Source: JAJEBT01 sp965214975 (GTDB taxonomy: Bacteria; Pseudomonadota; Alphaproteobacteria; MPNO01; UBA830). From it: a DNA stretch of 64,000 bases. This document shows positions 35,681-44,384 of the stretch, piece by piece. The notes under the pieces are model-generated. The model saw only the letters and a program-made list of their open reading frames with translations, made no database searches and was not told the DNA's origin. The position numbers and the translations under genes are program-made. How positions within the stretch are numbered: position 1 is the first letter of the stretch; the number at the start of each line of letters is the position of its first letter. The DNA is taken from NCBI GenBank assembly GCA_965214975.1, contig OZ244055.1, forward strand, positions 3,286,001-3,350,000. The letters are read 5' to 3'.

Positions 35681-36209
35681 ACGCCCGGGCGCCCGGAGCC
35701 GGGCGCGTCTCGCCGCGGTCTGCATGGCGTGGGCCGCGGCGGCCCTTCTTCATGCCTGCGGTTTCCAGCCCACGCACGGCCCCCGCAGCGCGGCGTCTCC
35801 CGCCGGTCTCTCGGGCTTCGAGATCGCGCACATTCCGGACCGCACGGGCCAGCTGCTCCGGCACGAACTGGCCCGCAGGTTCCGGCCGCGCCCGGAGGGA
35901 GCCCGCTACGTCCTTGCGGTCTCGGTGACCCGGAGGACCGAGAATCTCGGGCTTCGCGTCGACGAGACCGCGACCCGCGCCGACCTGATCATGACCGCGA
36001 GGTTCGTCGTGCGCGAAAAGGCGACGGGAGCCGAGAAGCTCAGGGGCGAGGTCCGGTCCGTGACCGGATACAATATCCTCAGATCGGATTTCGCGACGGT
36101 TCACGCCCGCGCCGACGCGCGTCGCCGCGCCATCAGCCTGATCGCGGACGGCCTGCTCAGGCGCGTTTCGGTCTGGCTTCTGCGCGAGGCGGGCCCCGGG
36201 CCCTCGTAG
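35646..36209 (+). CDS. lptE: LPS-assembly lipoprotein LptE
   Basis: A 187-residue precursor: basic region, hydrophobic run AAVCMAWAAAALLHAC and lipobox-like LLHACGF, followed by the LptE fold (GQLLRHELARRF, YVLAVSVTRRTENLGLRVDETATRADLIMTARF). It would plug LptD and help insert lipopolysaccharide in the outer membrane. Its place between leuS and holA is the conserved one. ATG 35646 overlaps leuS by 35 bp but supplies the basic n-region; ATG 35724 would give a signal peptide without positive charges. Confidence 0.85.
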   Translation: MCPTGSSTSSTERPGARSRARLAAVCMAWAAAALLHACGFQPTHGPRSAASPAGLSGFEIAHIPDRTGQLLRHELARRFRPRPEGARYVLAVSVTRRTENLGLRVDETATRADLIMTARFVVREKATGAEKLRGEVRSVTGYNILRSDFATVHARADARRRAISLIADGLLRRVSVWLLREAGPGPS

Positions 36210-36236
36210 CCTTTCCGTCGAGGGGAGTCGTCCGGC

Positions 36237-37262
36237 ATGAAGGTGCATCCGAGAGACGCCGAAGGGTTCCTGCGGTCGCCCCCGGACAACGTCCGGGCCA
36301 TCCTGTTCTACGGCCCCGACGCCGGCCTGGTCAGCGAGCGGGCGGAGGCGGCCGCGCGCGCGGTCGCCGAGGACATCGCCGACCCGTTCTCGGTCGTCAC
36401 GCTTGCCGGCGACAGCCTGTCGGAGGATCCCGTCCGCCTCGGAGACGAGGCCGCTTCCATGGGGCTCGGAACGCAGCGCCGCATCGTGTGGGTGCGCGGC
36501 GCGAAGGACGCGGCCGCGAACGCGGTGGCGACCGCGCTCTCCCTGCCCTGGGAGTCGCTGGTCGTCATCGAGGCCGGAGACCTGTCGCCGCGCTCCCGGC
36601 TGCGCACGCTTTTCGAGCGCGCGAAGGACGCGGCCGCGGTCGCCTGCTATTTCGACGACAACCGGGATCTGGCCGCTCTCGTGCGCCAGACCTTCACCGA
36701 GGCCGGCGTGCAGGCCGAGACGGGGGTCATCGAGTGGATGAGCGGCAATCTGGGGGCGGACCGCAAGGTCACGCGGACGGAACTGGACAAGCTGATGCTC
36801 TACGTGGGCGACGGCAAGACCGTGACGCTCGAGGACGCGCAGGCGGTGATCGGCGATTCCGCCATGGTGACGGTCGGAGACGTGGTCGACGCGGCGTTCG
36901 ACGGCGACTTCGACTCGCTTGTCAGGGCGCTTGCGCGGGCGCGTTTCGAGGGCGTGGATCCGATCCCGATCATCCGCGGGGCCCTCGCGCATCTGACGCG
37001 GATCGAGGAGGCGGGACTCGCCGTCGCCGCCGGCAAGCGGCTCGACCAGGCGATGCGCGACCTTCGCGTCTTCTTCAAGCGTCAGGCGGTTTTCCGTTCG
37101 CAGTTCCGCAAGTGGCCCGCGGCCGGGATCGCGCGGGCCCGAGCCGAACTCGTCCGGATGGAGATCGACTGCAAGTCGACCGGCCTGCCGGCGGCGGAGA
37201 TCTGCGAACGCGGCCTCATGCGCCTTGCGGCGATGGCGGCGCGCCAGGGGGGAAGAGGCTGA
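36237..37262 (+). CDS. holA: DNA polymerase III subunit delta
   Basis: 341 residues: N-terminal AAA+-like domain starting ILFYGPDAGLVSERAEAAARAV (a degenerate nucleotide site, as in all delta subunits), then domain II and the C-terminal collar domain with IRGALAHLTRI and RKWPAAGIARARAELVRMEIDCKSTG. It opens the beta clamp in the clamp loader. ATG 36237 follows GAGGGGAG. It closes the DUF3576-leuS-lptE-holA block and is convergent with cobM 12 bp away. Confidence 0.93.
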   Translation: MKVHPRDAEGFLRSPPDNVRAILFYGPDAGLVSERAEAAARAVAEDIADPFSVVTLAGDSLSEDPVRLGDEAASMGLGTQRRIVWVRGAKDAAANAVATALSLPWESLVVIEAGDLSPRSRLRTLFERAKDAAAVACYFDDNRDLAALVRQTFTEAGVQAETGVIEWMSGNLGADRKVTRTELDKLMLYVGDGKTVTLEDAQAVIGDSAMVTVGDVVDAAFDGDFDSLVRALARARFEGVDPIPIIRGALAHLTRIEEAGLAVAAGKRLDQAMRDLRVFFKRQAVFRSQFRKWPAAGIARARAELVRMEIDCKSTGLPAAEICERGLMRLAAMAARQGGRG

Positions 37263-37274
37263 GCCGGAGGACCG

Positions 37275-38036
37275 TCAGCGCCGCCGCGGGCGAAGCAGGT
37301 GCGCGTGGTCCGGGTCGTAGAGCGCTGAATCGCGGAACGTGTCCGGATCGAGGACGCGGCCCACGAGAACGAGGGCGGTGCGGGTGATGCGCGCCCTGCG
37401 GACCTTCCCCTCGATGTCGGCCAGCGTTCCGCCCACGATCCGCTGGTCGGGCCAGCTCGCCCGGTGGACCACGGCCGCCGGGCAGTCGGCGCCGTAGACG
37501 GGAAGGAGCGCCTCGCGCACGTGCGCGAGGTTGCGCACGGACAGGTGGATGGCGAGCGTCGCCCCGCTCGCGCCGAGCGTTTCCAGATCCTCCCGGTCCG
37601 GCATCGGCGTGGCCTTCATGGAGGTCCGCGTGAGAATCACCGTCTGCGCGACCCCCGGCAGCGTCAGTTCCCGCTTGAGCGCGGCCGCGGCGGCGGCGAA
37701 GGCGGGCACCCCCGGAACGATCTCGTAGCCGATTCCCAGCTCGTCGAGGCGGCGCATCTGCTCGCCGATCGCGCCGTAGAGCGACGGATCGCCCGAATGC
37801 ACCCGCGCCACGTCGAGCCCGTCCGACCGGGCCCGTGCGATTTCCGCGACGATCTCGTCGAGCGTCATCGGCGCCGTGTCGACCACGCGGGCGTCCTTCG
37901 GGGCGTGGGCGACCACCGCCTCCGGCACGAGAGATCCGGCGTAGAGGCACACCGGGCAGCGGGCGATGACCGCCCGTCCGCGGATGGTCAGAAGGTCGGG
38001 GTCGCCCGGTCCGGCGCCCACGAACCAGACGGTCAC
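37275..38036 (-). CDS. cobM: Precorrin-4 C11-methyltransferase
   Basis: 253 residues of the SAM-dependent tetrapyrrole methylase fold: VWFVGAGPGDPDLLTIRG, the VHSGDPSLYGAIGEQ glycine loop, and VQTVILTRTSMKA-type core (here AQTVILTRTSMKATPMP), which marks CobM/CbiF. It methylates C11 in corrin ring synthesis. GTG 38036 overlaps the cobJ stop as GTGA. It is the last gene of the minus-strand corrin run cbiX-cobH-cobL-cobI-cobJ-cobM. Confidence 0.92.
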   Translation of the reverse strand: MTVWFVGAGPGDPDLLTIRGRAVIARCPVCLYAGSLVPEAVVAHAPKDARVVDTAPMTLDEIVAEIARARSDGLDVARVHSGDPSLYGAIGEQMRRLDELGIGYEIVPGVPAFAAAAAALKRELTLPGVAQTVILTRTSMKATPMPDREDLETLGASGATLAIHLSVRNLAHVREALLPVYGADCPAAVVHRASWPDQRIVGGTLADIEGKVRRARITRTALVLVGRVLDPDTFRDSALYDPDHAHLLRPRRR

Positions 38037-39847
38037 GCCCCCGCGTCCTCCGCCGTCTCCGAGGGCGGACGGCCGCGCGGCGTGTAGAGCCAGCGCCTGC
38101 CGCCGCCCCCGCCCGTCACCCGGGTCCGGGACGAGCCGACGATGAGGGTCGTCACCATGTCCGCGTCTCCGGGCCCGAGTTCGCCCAGCGGCACGATCCG
38201 CACGGTCTCGCCGTCCCGGCCGAGGTTGCGGGCGACGAGCACCGGCGTCGCGGCGGGGCGCCGCGCCAGCAGCGCGTCCCGGGCCCTGGGGAGCTGCCGC
38301 GTGCGGCCGCGCGAGACCGGGTTGTAGAGCGCGACGACGAAGTCCGCCTCGGCGGCCGCGTGCAGCCGCCGCTCGATCTCCGGCCACGGCGTCAGCAGGT
38401 CGGACAGCGAGATCGCACAGAAATCGTGCCCGAGAGGCGCGCCGGCGCGCGCCGCGGCGGCCTGGAGCGCGGAGACGCCGGGGCAGACCTCGATCGCGGC
38501 CCGCCGCCAGTCCGGACGGTCCCCGCGGTCGATCGCCTCGAACACGAGCGTCGCCATCGCGTAGATCCCCGGATCCCCGGAGGACACCAGGGCCACGGTC
38601 TTTCCGGACGCGGCCAGATCGAGGGCGGCGCGCACCCGGCCGGCTTCCTCGCCGAGCGCGAAATCGTGCCGGATCCTGCCCTTCGTCCGGCCGCCCAGAA
38701 GATCGAGATAGAGGGAGTAGCCGACGAGGTCCGAGGCGGCGGCGACCGCGGCCTCGCTCTCCGCCGTCATCCAGCCGCTTCCGCCCGGCCCGGTCCCGAC
38801 GACGAGCAGCCGTCCGCGCGGCCGGCCCGAGCGGGCCGGGTCGATCGGCCGCGGCGCCCGCGCGACGGCGCAGGTCGCCCGGCGGGACTTCCGCTTGGCG
38901 ACGAGCAGCTCCCCGTCGGGGCCCGCCGCCGCCAGCGCCGCGCCTTCGGCGACGCCGTGGCAGCCGACCTCGCGGAACACCGCTTCCGAAGGCGTTCGCA
39001 GCCGCGGGCGTTCGGCCTCGAGTTCGGCGGCGTCGAAGAACCGCGCCTCGACCCCGAGCTCCTCCGCCGCCGCCTCGACCGCCGGTTCGTCCATCTTCAG
39101 ATCGAGCGAGAACAGGCCCGCGACGGCACCCGCCGCGAGACCCGCCTCCGAGAGCGCGCGTCCGACGAGCGCGGTCATCTCGGCGGGGTCGGTGCCGCGT
39201 TCGCAGCCGACGCCGACGGCGAGGGAGCGGGGGTGGTAGACCAGACGGCCCGGGGAGCCCGCCGCCGCGCGCACCGTCGACGCGATCCGGAGCGCGCCGC
39301 CGCCGGAGCGCCGGATCCGCGTCCGCTCGAGAAAGGGGGGCCAGCCGTCCGGACGCACCGCCGCGCCCGCCAGCAGCGCCGCGGCGAACTCCCCCGCGTC
39401 CTCGGGGTTCGCGAGCGTCCAGCCCTCGGGCGGGTCGTCGAGAGCGGCGCCGAAGCGGATGTCGCTTGCCGTCGTGATCGCCGGCGCCGCGTCCAGCTCG
39501 CCGGCGATCGCGCGGGCCAGGTCGTTGGCGCCGCGGTGGCCGCCGAGCAGCGGAACCACGGCCGACCCGTCCTCCGCCACCGCGAGAACCGGCGGTTCCG
39601 CGCGCTTGTCGGCCAGCAGCCCGGAGAGCGCCCGGATCAGGATCGCCGCCGCGCACACGCCGACGATCGGCCTTCCGGCCGCGAACAGCGAACGGATCCG
39701 CTCGCCGGCGTCGTCGAGGCGGATGTCGCCATCCGCCCGCGCGAAGACCTGCGAACCCTCGAACAGCGCGGCGATGCGGCGCCCGGCGTCCAGTCCGCCG
39801 GGGCTCAGCACGACGACGGCGGGCGCGGCGCCGCGCGGCCCCTTCAC
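38033..39847 (-). CDS. cobJ: CbiG-CobJ fusion: cobalt-precorrin-5A hydrolase domain plus precorrin-3B C17-methyltransferase
   Basis: 604 residues in two parts. Residues 1 to about 340 match CbiG in full: N-terminal domain with RPIVGVCAAAILIRALSGLLADK and LLGGHRGANDLARAIA, a linker, and the CbiG C-terminal/CobE-like part (LAVGVGCERGTDPAEM, GLFSLDLKMDEPAV). From about 350 starts a CobJ methyltransferase: LLVVGTGPGGSGWMT, SSGDPGIYAM, ALYNPVSRGRTRQL. CobJ methylates C17 with ring contraction; CbiG opens the lactone in cobalt-containing intermediates. GTG 39847 overlaps the cobI stop as GTGA; a GTG two codons earlier is possible. Confidence 0.9.
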   Translation of the reverse strand: MKGPRGAAPAVVVLSPGGLDAGRRIAALFEGSQVFARADGDIRLDDAGERIRSLFAAGRPIVGVCAAAILIRALSGLLADKRAEPPVLAVAEDGSAVVPLLGGHRGANDLARAIAGELDAAPAITTASDIRFGAALDDPPEGWTLANPEDAGEFAAALLAGAAVRPDGWPPFLERTRIRRSGGGALRIASTVRAAAGSPGRLVYHPRSLAVGVGCERGTDPAEMTALVGRALSEAGLAAGAVAGLFSLDLKMDEPAVEAAAEELGVEARFFDAAELEAERPRLRTPSEAVFREVGCHGVAEGAALAAAGPDGELLVAKRKSRRATCAVARAPRPIDPARSGRPRGRLLVVGTGPGGSGWMTAESEAAVAAASDLVGYSLYLDLLGGRTKGRIRHDFALGEEAGRVRAALDLAASGKTVALVSSGDPGIYAMATLVFEAIDRGDRPDWRRAAIEVCPGVSALQAAAARAGAPLGHDFCAISLSDLLTPWPEIERRLHAAAEADFVVALYNPVSRGRTRQLPRARDALLARRPAATPVLVARNLGRDGETVRIVPLGELGPGDADMVTTLIVGSSRTRVTGGGGGRRWLYTPRGRPPSETAEDAGA

Positions 39848-40548
39848 CGCCACGCCGCGCCTCTTCGATGCACCAGAACCATCGAGAAGTACGGCGCGTT
39901 CCCTTCCGCCCGTTCGAGCGGAACCGTTCGCTGGCTCTCCATCGTGGCGCGCTCGACGTAGAGCGCGCCGGCGCTCAGCCCGAGCTCGCGCAGGACGCCG
40001 CGGATCTTTCCGAGATGGCGGCCGACCTTGATGAAAGCCGCCGCCTCGACGTCCGCGAGGCGGATCTTCATCGTCTCGGCGTCGAGCGGGCCGGGAATGA
40101 CCGCGAGCGTGTCGTCGCCCGCCGCGAGCGGCGCGCCGAGCGCGGCGGAGCAGGCCGTGAGAGAGGAGACGCCCGGCACGATCTCGGTCCGGTAGCGGCC
40201 CGCGAGGCGGCCGAACAGGTAGATGAAGGAGCCGTAGAAGAACGGGTCGCCCTCGCAGATCGCCGCCACGTCCTCGCCGCCGTCGAGCGCCGCGGCGACG
40301 TCGCGGGCCGCCGAGTCGTAGGCCTCCTTCATGCCGTCGGCCGACAGGGTCATGCGAACCGGGATTTCCCGCTGCTCCCCGGTCAGGTGCGGCGCCGCGA
40401 TGGCGCGCGCGAGGCTCGGGCCCTCCGCGGGCCCCGGCCACGCGACGACCGGCGCCGAGCGGAGAACGCGCAGGGCCTTCAGCGTGACGAGTTCGGGGTC
40501 GCCGGGGCCCACCCCGACGCCGTAGAGAACCCCCTTGTCCGCCGTCAC
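39844..40548 (-). CDS. cobI: Precorrin-2 C20-methyltransferase
   Basis: 234 residues of the tetrapyrrole methylase family: GVLYGVGVGPGDPELVTLKALR, CEGDPFFYGSFIYLF and VPGVSSLTACSAALG are CobI/CbiL signatures. It uses SAM to methylate C20 and make precorrin-3A or its cobalt form. GTG 40548 overlaps the cobL stop as GTGA, and the stop overlaps the next GTG in the same way. Confidence 0.93.
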   Translation of the reverse strand: MTADKGVLYGVGVGPGDPELVTLKALRVLRSAPVVAWPGPAEGPSLARAIAAPHLTGEQREIPVRMTLSADGMKEAYDSAARDVAAALDGGEDVAAICEGDPFFYGSFIYLFGRLAGRYRTEIVPGVSSLTACSAALGAPLAAGDDTLAVIPGPLDAETMKIRLADVEAAAFIKVGRHLGKIRGVLRELGLSAGALYVERATMESQRTVPLERAEGNAPYFSMVLVHRRGAAWR

Positions 40549-41753
40549 GGCACGGTCGCCGAGAGCTGGGTCACGGGCATCAGCGGCTTCCAGCCGGAGA
40601 ACGCGCCGACCGGCTCCGACCGCGACACCGCGACGCGCCGGAGGTCGCCGCCGCGGCGGGCGCGGAAGTCGAGCAGGGCGGCCTCTCCTTCGAGGGTGAC
40701 GGCGTTGGCGACCAGCCGGCCGCCGCTGGAGAGCGCGCTCCGGCAGGCGTCGAGAAGCCCGGGGACCGCGGCCCCGCCGCCGACGAACACCGCGTCCGGG
40801 GCGGGAAGTCCCGCGAGCGCGGCCGGCGCCTCGCCCTCGACCACCTCGAGGCCGGGCACGCCGAGGGCGGCGGCGTTCCGGGCGGTTGCGGCCGCGCGCA
40901 GGGGGTTCCTCTCGACCGCGATCGCGCGGCAGTCGGCGCGGATCCGCATCCACTCGACGGCGACCGAGCCGCAGCCCGCGCCCACGTCCCACAGGAGTTC
41001 GCCGACGCCGGGCGCGAGCGCCGCGAGGGTGACCGCCCGGACTTCCCGTTTCGTGACGTTGCCGTCTCCGGAGAACGCGTCGTCCGGCAGGCCGGGAACC
41101 CGCGGAAGAACGGCCGCCCCGGGGCCGGCCGCGCAGCGGACGGCGACCGTGTTGAAGGGCCGCGCGCTGCGGCGCGTCCAGCGCGAGGCGGTGGAGCGGA
41201 GGACGCGTTCGTCCCCGCCGCCCATGTGCTCGAGCACGACCAGTTCGCTGTCGCCGTATCCGCGCGCGACGAGAAGGTCCGCGAGAGAGTCCGGGGTCTC
41301 GGACCCGTTGGCGAGAACCAGCAGCCGGGCGCCCGGAGCGACGAACGGGATGACGGTCTCGACCCGCCGCCCGTGGAGGGTCAGTTTCTCGACGCCGCCG
41401 AGCGGCCAGCCGAGGCGGGCGGCGGCGAGCGAGAAGGCCGAGAGCGACGGGACGATCTCGATCTCGCCCTCCTCGAAGTGACGGGCCAGCACGACGCCGA
41501 CGCCGTGGAACATGGGGTCTCCGGTCGCCAGCACGCAGACCTTCCGGCCGCGGTGTTCCGCGAGCGCGGGAACCGTCTTTCCGAACGGCCGCGGCCACGG
41601 CAGGCGCGGCCGTCCGTCGTCCGGAACCATCGCGAGATGGCGGGCGCCGCCGACGAGGATCTCGGCCCCGTCCACCAGCGCGCGGCCCCGCCGGCCGAGG
41701 CCCGGGAGGCCGTCCTCGCCGATCCCGACGACCGAGAGCCAGGGCGCGGTCAC
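40545..41753 (-). CDS. cobL: Precorrin-6Y C5,15-methyltransferase (decarboxylating)
   Basis: 402 residues combining an N-terminal CbiE-like methylase (LSVVGIGEDGLPGLGRRG, LATGDPMFHGVG, VPSLSAFSLAAARLGW) and a C-terminal CbiT-like Rossmann methylase with the motif-I loop LLWDVGAGCGSVAVEWMR. It methylates C5 and C15 and removes the acetate carboxyl. The fused CobL form is typical of the aerobic pathway gene set. GTG 41753 forms a GTGA overlap with cobH. Confidence 0.93.
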   Translation of the reverse strand: MTAPWLSVVGIGEDGLPGLGRRGRALVDGAEILVGGARHLAMVPDDGRPRLPWPRPFGKTVPALAEHRGRKVCVLATGDPMFHGVGVVLARHFEEGEIEIVPSLSAFSLAAARLGWPLGGVEKLTLHGRRVETVIPFVAPGARLLVLANGSETPDSLADLLVARGYGDSELVVLEHMGGGDERVLRSTASRWTRRSARPFNTVAVRCAAGPGAAVLPRVPGLPDDAFSGDGNVTKREVRAVTLAALAPGVGELLWDVGAGCGSVAVEWMRIRADCRAIAVERNPLRAAATARNAAALGVPGLEVVEGEAPAALAGLPAPDAVFVGGGAAVPGLLDACRSALSSGGRLVANAVTLEGEAALLDFRARRGGDLRRVAVSRSEPVGAFSGWKPLMPVTQLSATVP

Positions 41754-42373
41754 GGGGCCGCCCGTTCGGCGGCGGCGTTGACCGCGGCCGCCGCCATCGC
41801 GCTTCCGCCGCGCCGCCCGGACAGGGTCAGATGCGCCATGCCGTGGGAACCGGTCTCGAGCGCGGCCTTGGACTCGGCCGCGCCGACGAATCCCACGGCG
41901 AAGCCGAAGACCGCCGCCGGCCTGCGGTCGGGCCGTTCGGCGACGATCTCGAGCAGCCTGAACAGCGCGGTCGGGGCGTTGCCGACGACGACGAGGCTTC
42001 CGGGCAGGAACGGCTTCCAGAGCTCGACCTGCGCGGCGGAGCGCGTGGTGGACCGCCGGCGCGCGGTCTCGGCGACGTTCGGCATGTCGAGCATGCAGAG
42101 CGGCCGGACGTTTCCCGGAAGCCGGGTGATGCCGGAAGCCGTCATGGCGCTGTCGCAGAGCACCGGCGCGCCGCCGGCGAGCGCGCGGCGGACCGCGTCC
42201 GGGAAGTCCTCCGTCCAGCGCAGATCGCCGACGACGTCCGGCATGCCGCAGGCATGGACGATCCGGACCGCGATGCGGGCGATGTCCTCGGGCAGCGCGG
42301 AGAGATCCGCCTCCGCGCGCGCGATCTCGAACGAACGCCGGTAGATCTCTTCCGGATCGCGCAGGTAGTCCAT
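41750..42373 (-). CDS. cobH: Precorrin-8X methylmutase
   Basis: 207 residues moving the C11 methyl to C12 to form hydrogenobyrinic acid (or the cobalt form). The catalytic His is expected near ARIAVRIVHACGMPDV; CDSAMTASGITR, VGNAPTALFRLLE and GFVGAAESKAAL are family-specific. ATG 42373 overlaps the cbiX stop as TGATG. Confidence 0.93.
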   Translation of the reverse strand: MDYLRDPEEIYRRSFEIARAEADLSALPEDIARIAVRIVHACGMPDVVGDLRWTEDFPDAVRRALAGGAPVLCDSAMTASGITRLPGNVRPLCMLDMPNVAETARRRSTTRSAAQVELWKPFLPGSLVVVGNAPTALFRLLEIVAERPDRRPAAVFGFAVGFVGAAESKAALETGSHGMAHLTLSGRRGGSAMAAAAVNAAAERAAP

Positions 42374-43335
42374 CAGCGTCCGCGCGGCGCGCCGGACTTG
42401 AGGCTGGCCGGCCCGAGAGGGTGTCCGGCATGGGGGTAGGGGTGGTGGTGGCCGTGGGCGTGGCCGTGCGCGCCGCCTTCCGCGTGGTCGTGGTGGCTCC
42501 TCTGGACCAGGCCGACCTCGTCCTCGAACCCGAGCATCGCTTCCCGGTACTTGCAGAGCTGGCAGTTCATGTTGCCGGTTCCGTCGCGGATCTCGGAGAT
42601 CCGCTCCATGACCGTGTCGACGACGCCCGGATGGTCCCGGAGATAGGGGATCTTGACGAACTCGATCTCCGGATAGCGCGCGGCGGCCGCGTCGGCCTCG
42701 TCGTAGATGCGCCGCACCAGCACGCCGGTGAACAGGAAGTACGGGAACACGAGAACGCGGCGGTAGCCGAGCCGGGCGGCGTGGTCGAGCGCCGGGCCCG
42801 TCAGCGGAAAGGTCACGCCGGAATAAGCGGTCTCCCCCCATCCGAACCCGAACCCCTCCCACAGAAGGCGCATGATCTTGGCGACGTTTCCGTTCGCGTC
42901 CGGGTCCGAGCTGCCGCGGCCGACGACCAGCAGCAGCGTGTCGGAGGTGGGCATGTCGCCGCCCGCCGCCGCCAGCCCTTCCTCGATGCGGCTGCCGGCG
43001 GCGCGCAGCATGCGGGAATCCACGGCGAGCTCGCGGCCGTAGCGCACGGCCACGCCGTCCGTGCCGGCGGCCCACCTGTTGAGCACGGACGGGATGTCGT
43101 TCTTGGCGTGGCCGGCGGCGAACAGCATGCCGGGGACGGCGAGAATCTCCGTCACGCCCCGTCCCGCGAGGGCGTCGAGACCGTCGCGGATGACCGGGGT
43201 GGCGAACTCCAGAAACCCGTGGGCGACCGGCATGTTCCCCGTCCGTCCGCGGACGCGCCCGGCGAAGGCCTCGAACTCGGCGACCGCCGCCCTGTCGCGG
43301 CTGCCGTGTCCGCAGATCATCAGGCCCGTGGTCAT
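42373..43335 (-). CDS. cbiX: Sirohydrochlorin cobaltochelatase CbiX, long form with Fe-S-type MxCxxC and His-rich tail
   Basis: 320 residues with two chelatase-fold halves: LMICGHGSRDRAAVAEFEAF (catalytic His) and LLLVVGRGSSDPDANGNVAK, with FPYFLFTGVLVRRI in the second half. Residues near 265-273 read MNCQLCKYR, the MxCxxC pattern described for long CbiX proteins carrying an Fe-S centre. The tail contains about a dozen His in a short stretch (HGHAHGHHHPYPHAGH), probably for metal storage. It inserts cobalt early, into sirohydrochlorin or its oxidised form. First gene of the corrin run; divergent from cbiB with only 65 bp between. Confidence 0.92.
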   Translation of the reverse strand: MTTGLMICGHGSRDRAAVAEFEAFAGRVRGRTGNMPVAHGFLEFATPVIRDGLDALAGRGVTEILAVPGMLFAAGHAKNDIPSVLNRWAAGTDGVAVRYGRELAVDSRMLRAAGSRIEEGLAAAGGDMPTSDTLLLVVGRGSSDPDANGNVAKIMRLLWEGFGFGWGETAYSGVTFPLTGPALDHAARLGYRRVLVFPYFLFTGVLVRRIYDEADAAAARYPEIEFVKIPYLRDHPGVVDTVMERISEIRDGTGNMNCQLCKYREAMLGFEDEVGLVQRSHHDHAEGGAHGHAHGHHHPYPHAGHPLGPASLKSGAPRGR

Positions 43336-43400
43336 GCCGCTCTCCAGCTCGGTGGACGCCGACCGTTGATCCCGAGGGCCGGAAACGGGATGGTAGCCCC

Positions 43401-44384
43401 ATGCTCGCGAATTGGTACTCCGTCGATGCTGGCGGCGTCCACCCCCTGCTCGTGGTGCTCGTCGCTTTCGCCGTCGACGCCGCGGTCGGCGATCCGCCGC
43501 GGCTCTACGACCGGTTCCCGCATCCGGCCGCCCTGTTCGGGCAGGCGGTCGCCGCCGCGGAGCGGCGCCTCAACCGGCCGTCTCTCGGACCCCGGATCCT
43601 GTTCCGGCGCGGCATGCTCGCGACGCTCGCGCTCGTCGCGGGCGCCGCCGGCATCGGATACGCCGTCCAGGCGGCCCTGTCCGGGGTGCGCCACGGCTGG
43701 GTCGGGGTGGCGATCCTGGGGGCCGTCCTGATCGCCTACCGCTCGCTTCACGACCACGTGCGCGCCGTCGCCGAGGGTCTCGACCGCTCGCTGGACGAGG
43801 GCCGGGAGGCGGTGCGCCATGTCGCGGGCCGCGATCCGGAAGCGCTCGACGCCCACGGCACGGCCCGCGCCGCCGTCGAGTCGCTCGCGGAGAACTTCTC
43901 CGACGGGGTCGTCGCGCCGGTCTTCTGGTTCGCGCTGTTCGGCCTCCCGGGCCTCTGCGCCTGCAAGGCCGTCAACACCCTGGACAGCATGATCGGCCAC
44001 CGCGACCCGCGCCACGAGCGTTTCGGGAAGTTCGCCGCGCGTCTCGACGACGCGGCGAACTTCGTGCCGGCGCGTCTCGCGGGCCTTCTTCTGGCCGTGG
44101 CGGCCCCGCGCCGCGCCGGCGCCGCCTGGAGGGCGATGACGCGGGACGCCGCGCGTCACCGGTCGGTCAACGCGGGATGGCCGGAAGCGGCCATGGCCGG
44201 CGCCCTCGGCCTCGCGCTCGCCGGCCCCCGGCGCTACGCCGGCGAGACGGTCGGGGACGCCTGGATGAACCGCGACGGCCGCGCCGAGGCGGAAGCCGGC
44301 GACATCCGCCGCGCGCTCGCCGTCTACCGCAGGGCGGCCGGCGCGCTCGGTGCGCTGCTGCTCGCCGTCGTCGCGCTCGCCTGA
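43401..44384 (+). CDS. cbiB: Adenosylcobinamide-phosphate synthase (CobD/CbiB)
   Basis: A 327-residue inner-membrane protein attaching aminopropanol phosphate to adenosylcobyric acid. VAFAVDAAVGDPPRLYDRFPHPAALFG, the AVESLAENFSDGVVAPVFWFALFG segment, and KAVNTLDSMIGHRDPRHERFG are diagnostic; several hydrophobic helices are present. Called CobD in Pseudomonas nomenclature and CbiB in Salmonella; I use cbiB to keep it apart from the decarboxylase below. The last 61 bp overlap the convergent cobQ. Confidence 0.93.
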   Translation: MLANWYSVDAGGVHPLLVVLVAFAVDAAVGDPPRLYDRFPHPAALFGQAVAAAERRLNRPSLGPRILFRRGMLATLALVAGAAGIGYAVQAALSGVRHGWVGVAILGAVLIAYRSLHDHVRAVAEGLDRSLDEGREAVRHVAGRDPEALDAHGTARAAVESLAENFSDGVVAPVFWFALFGLPGLCACKAVNTLDSMIGHRDPRHERFGKFAARLDDAANFVPARLAGLLLAVAAPRRAGAAWRAMTRDAARHRSVNAGWPEAAMAGALGLALAGPRRYAGETVGDAWMNRDGRAEAEAGDIRRALAVYRRAAGALGALLLAVVALA

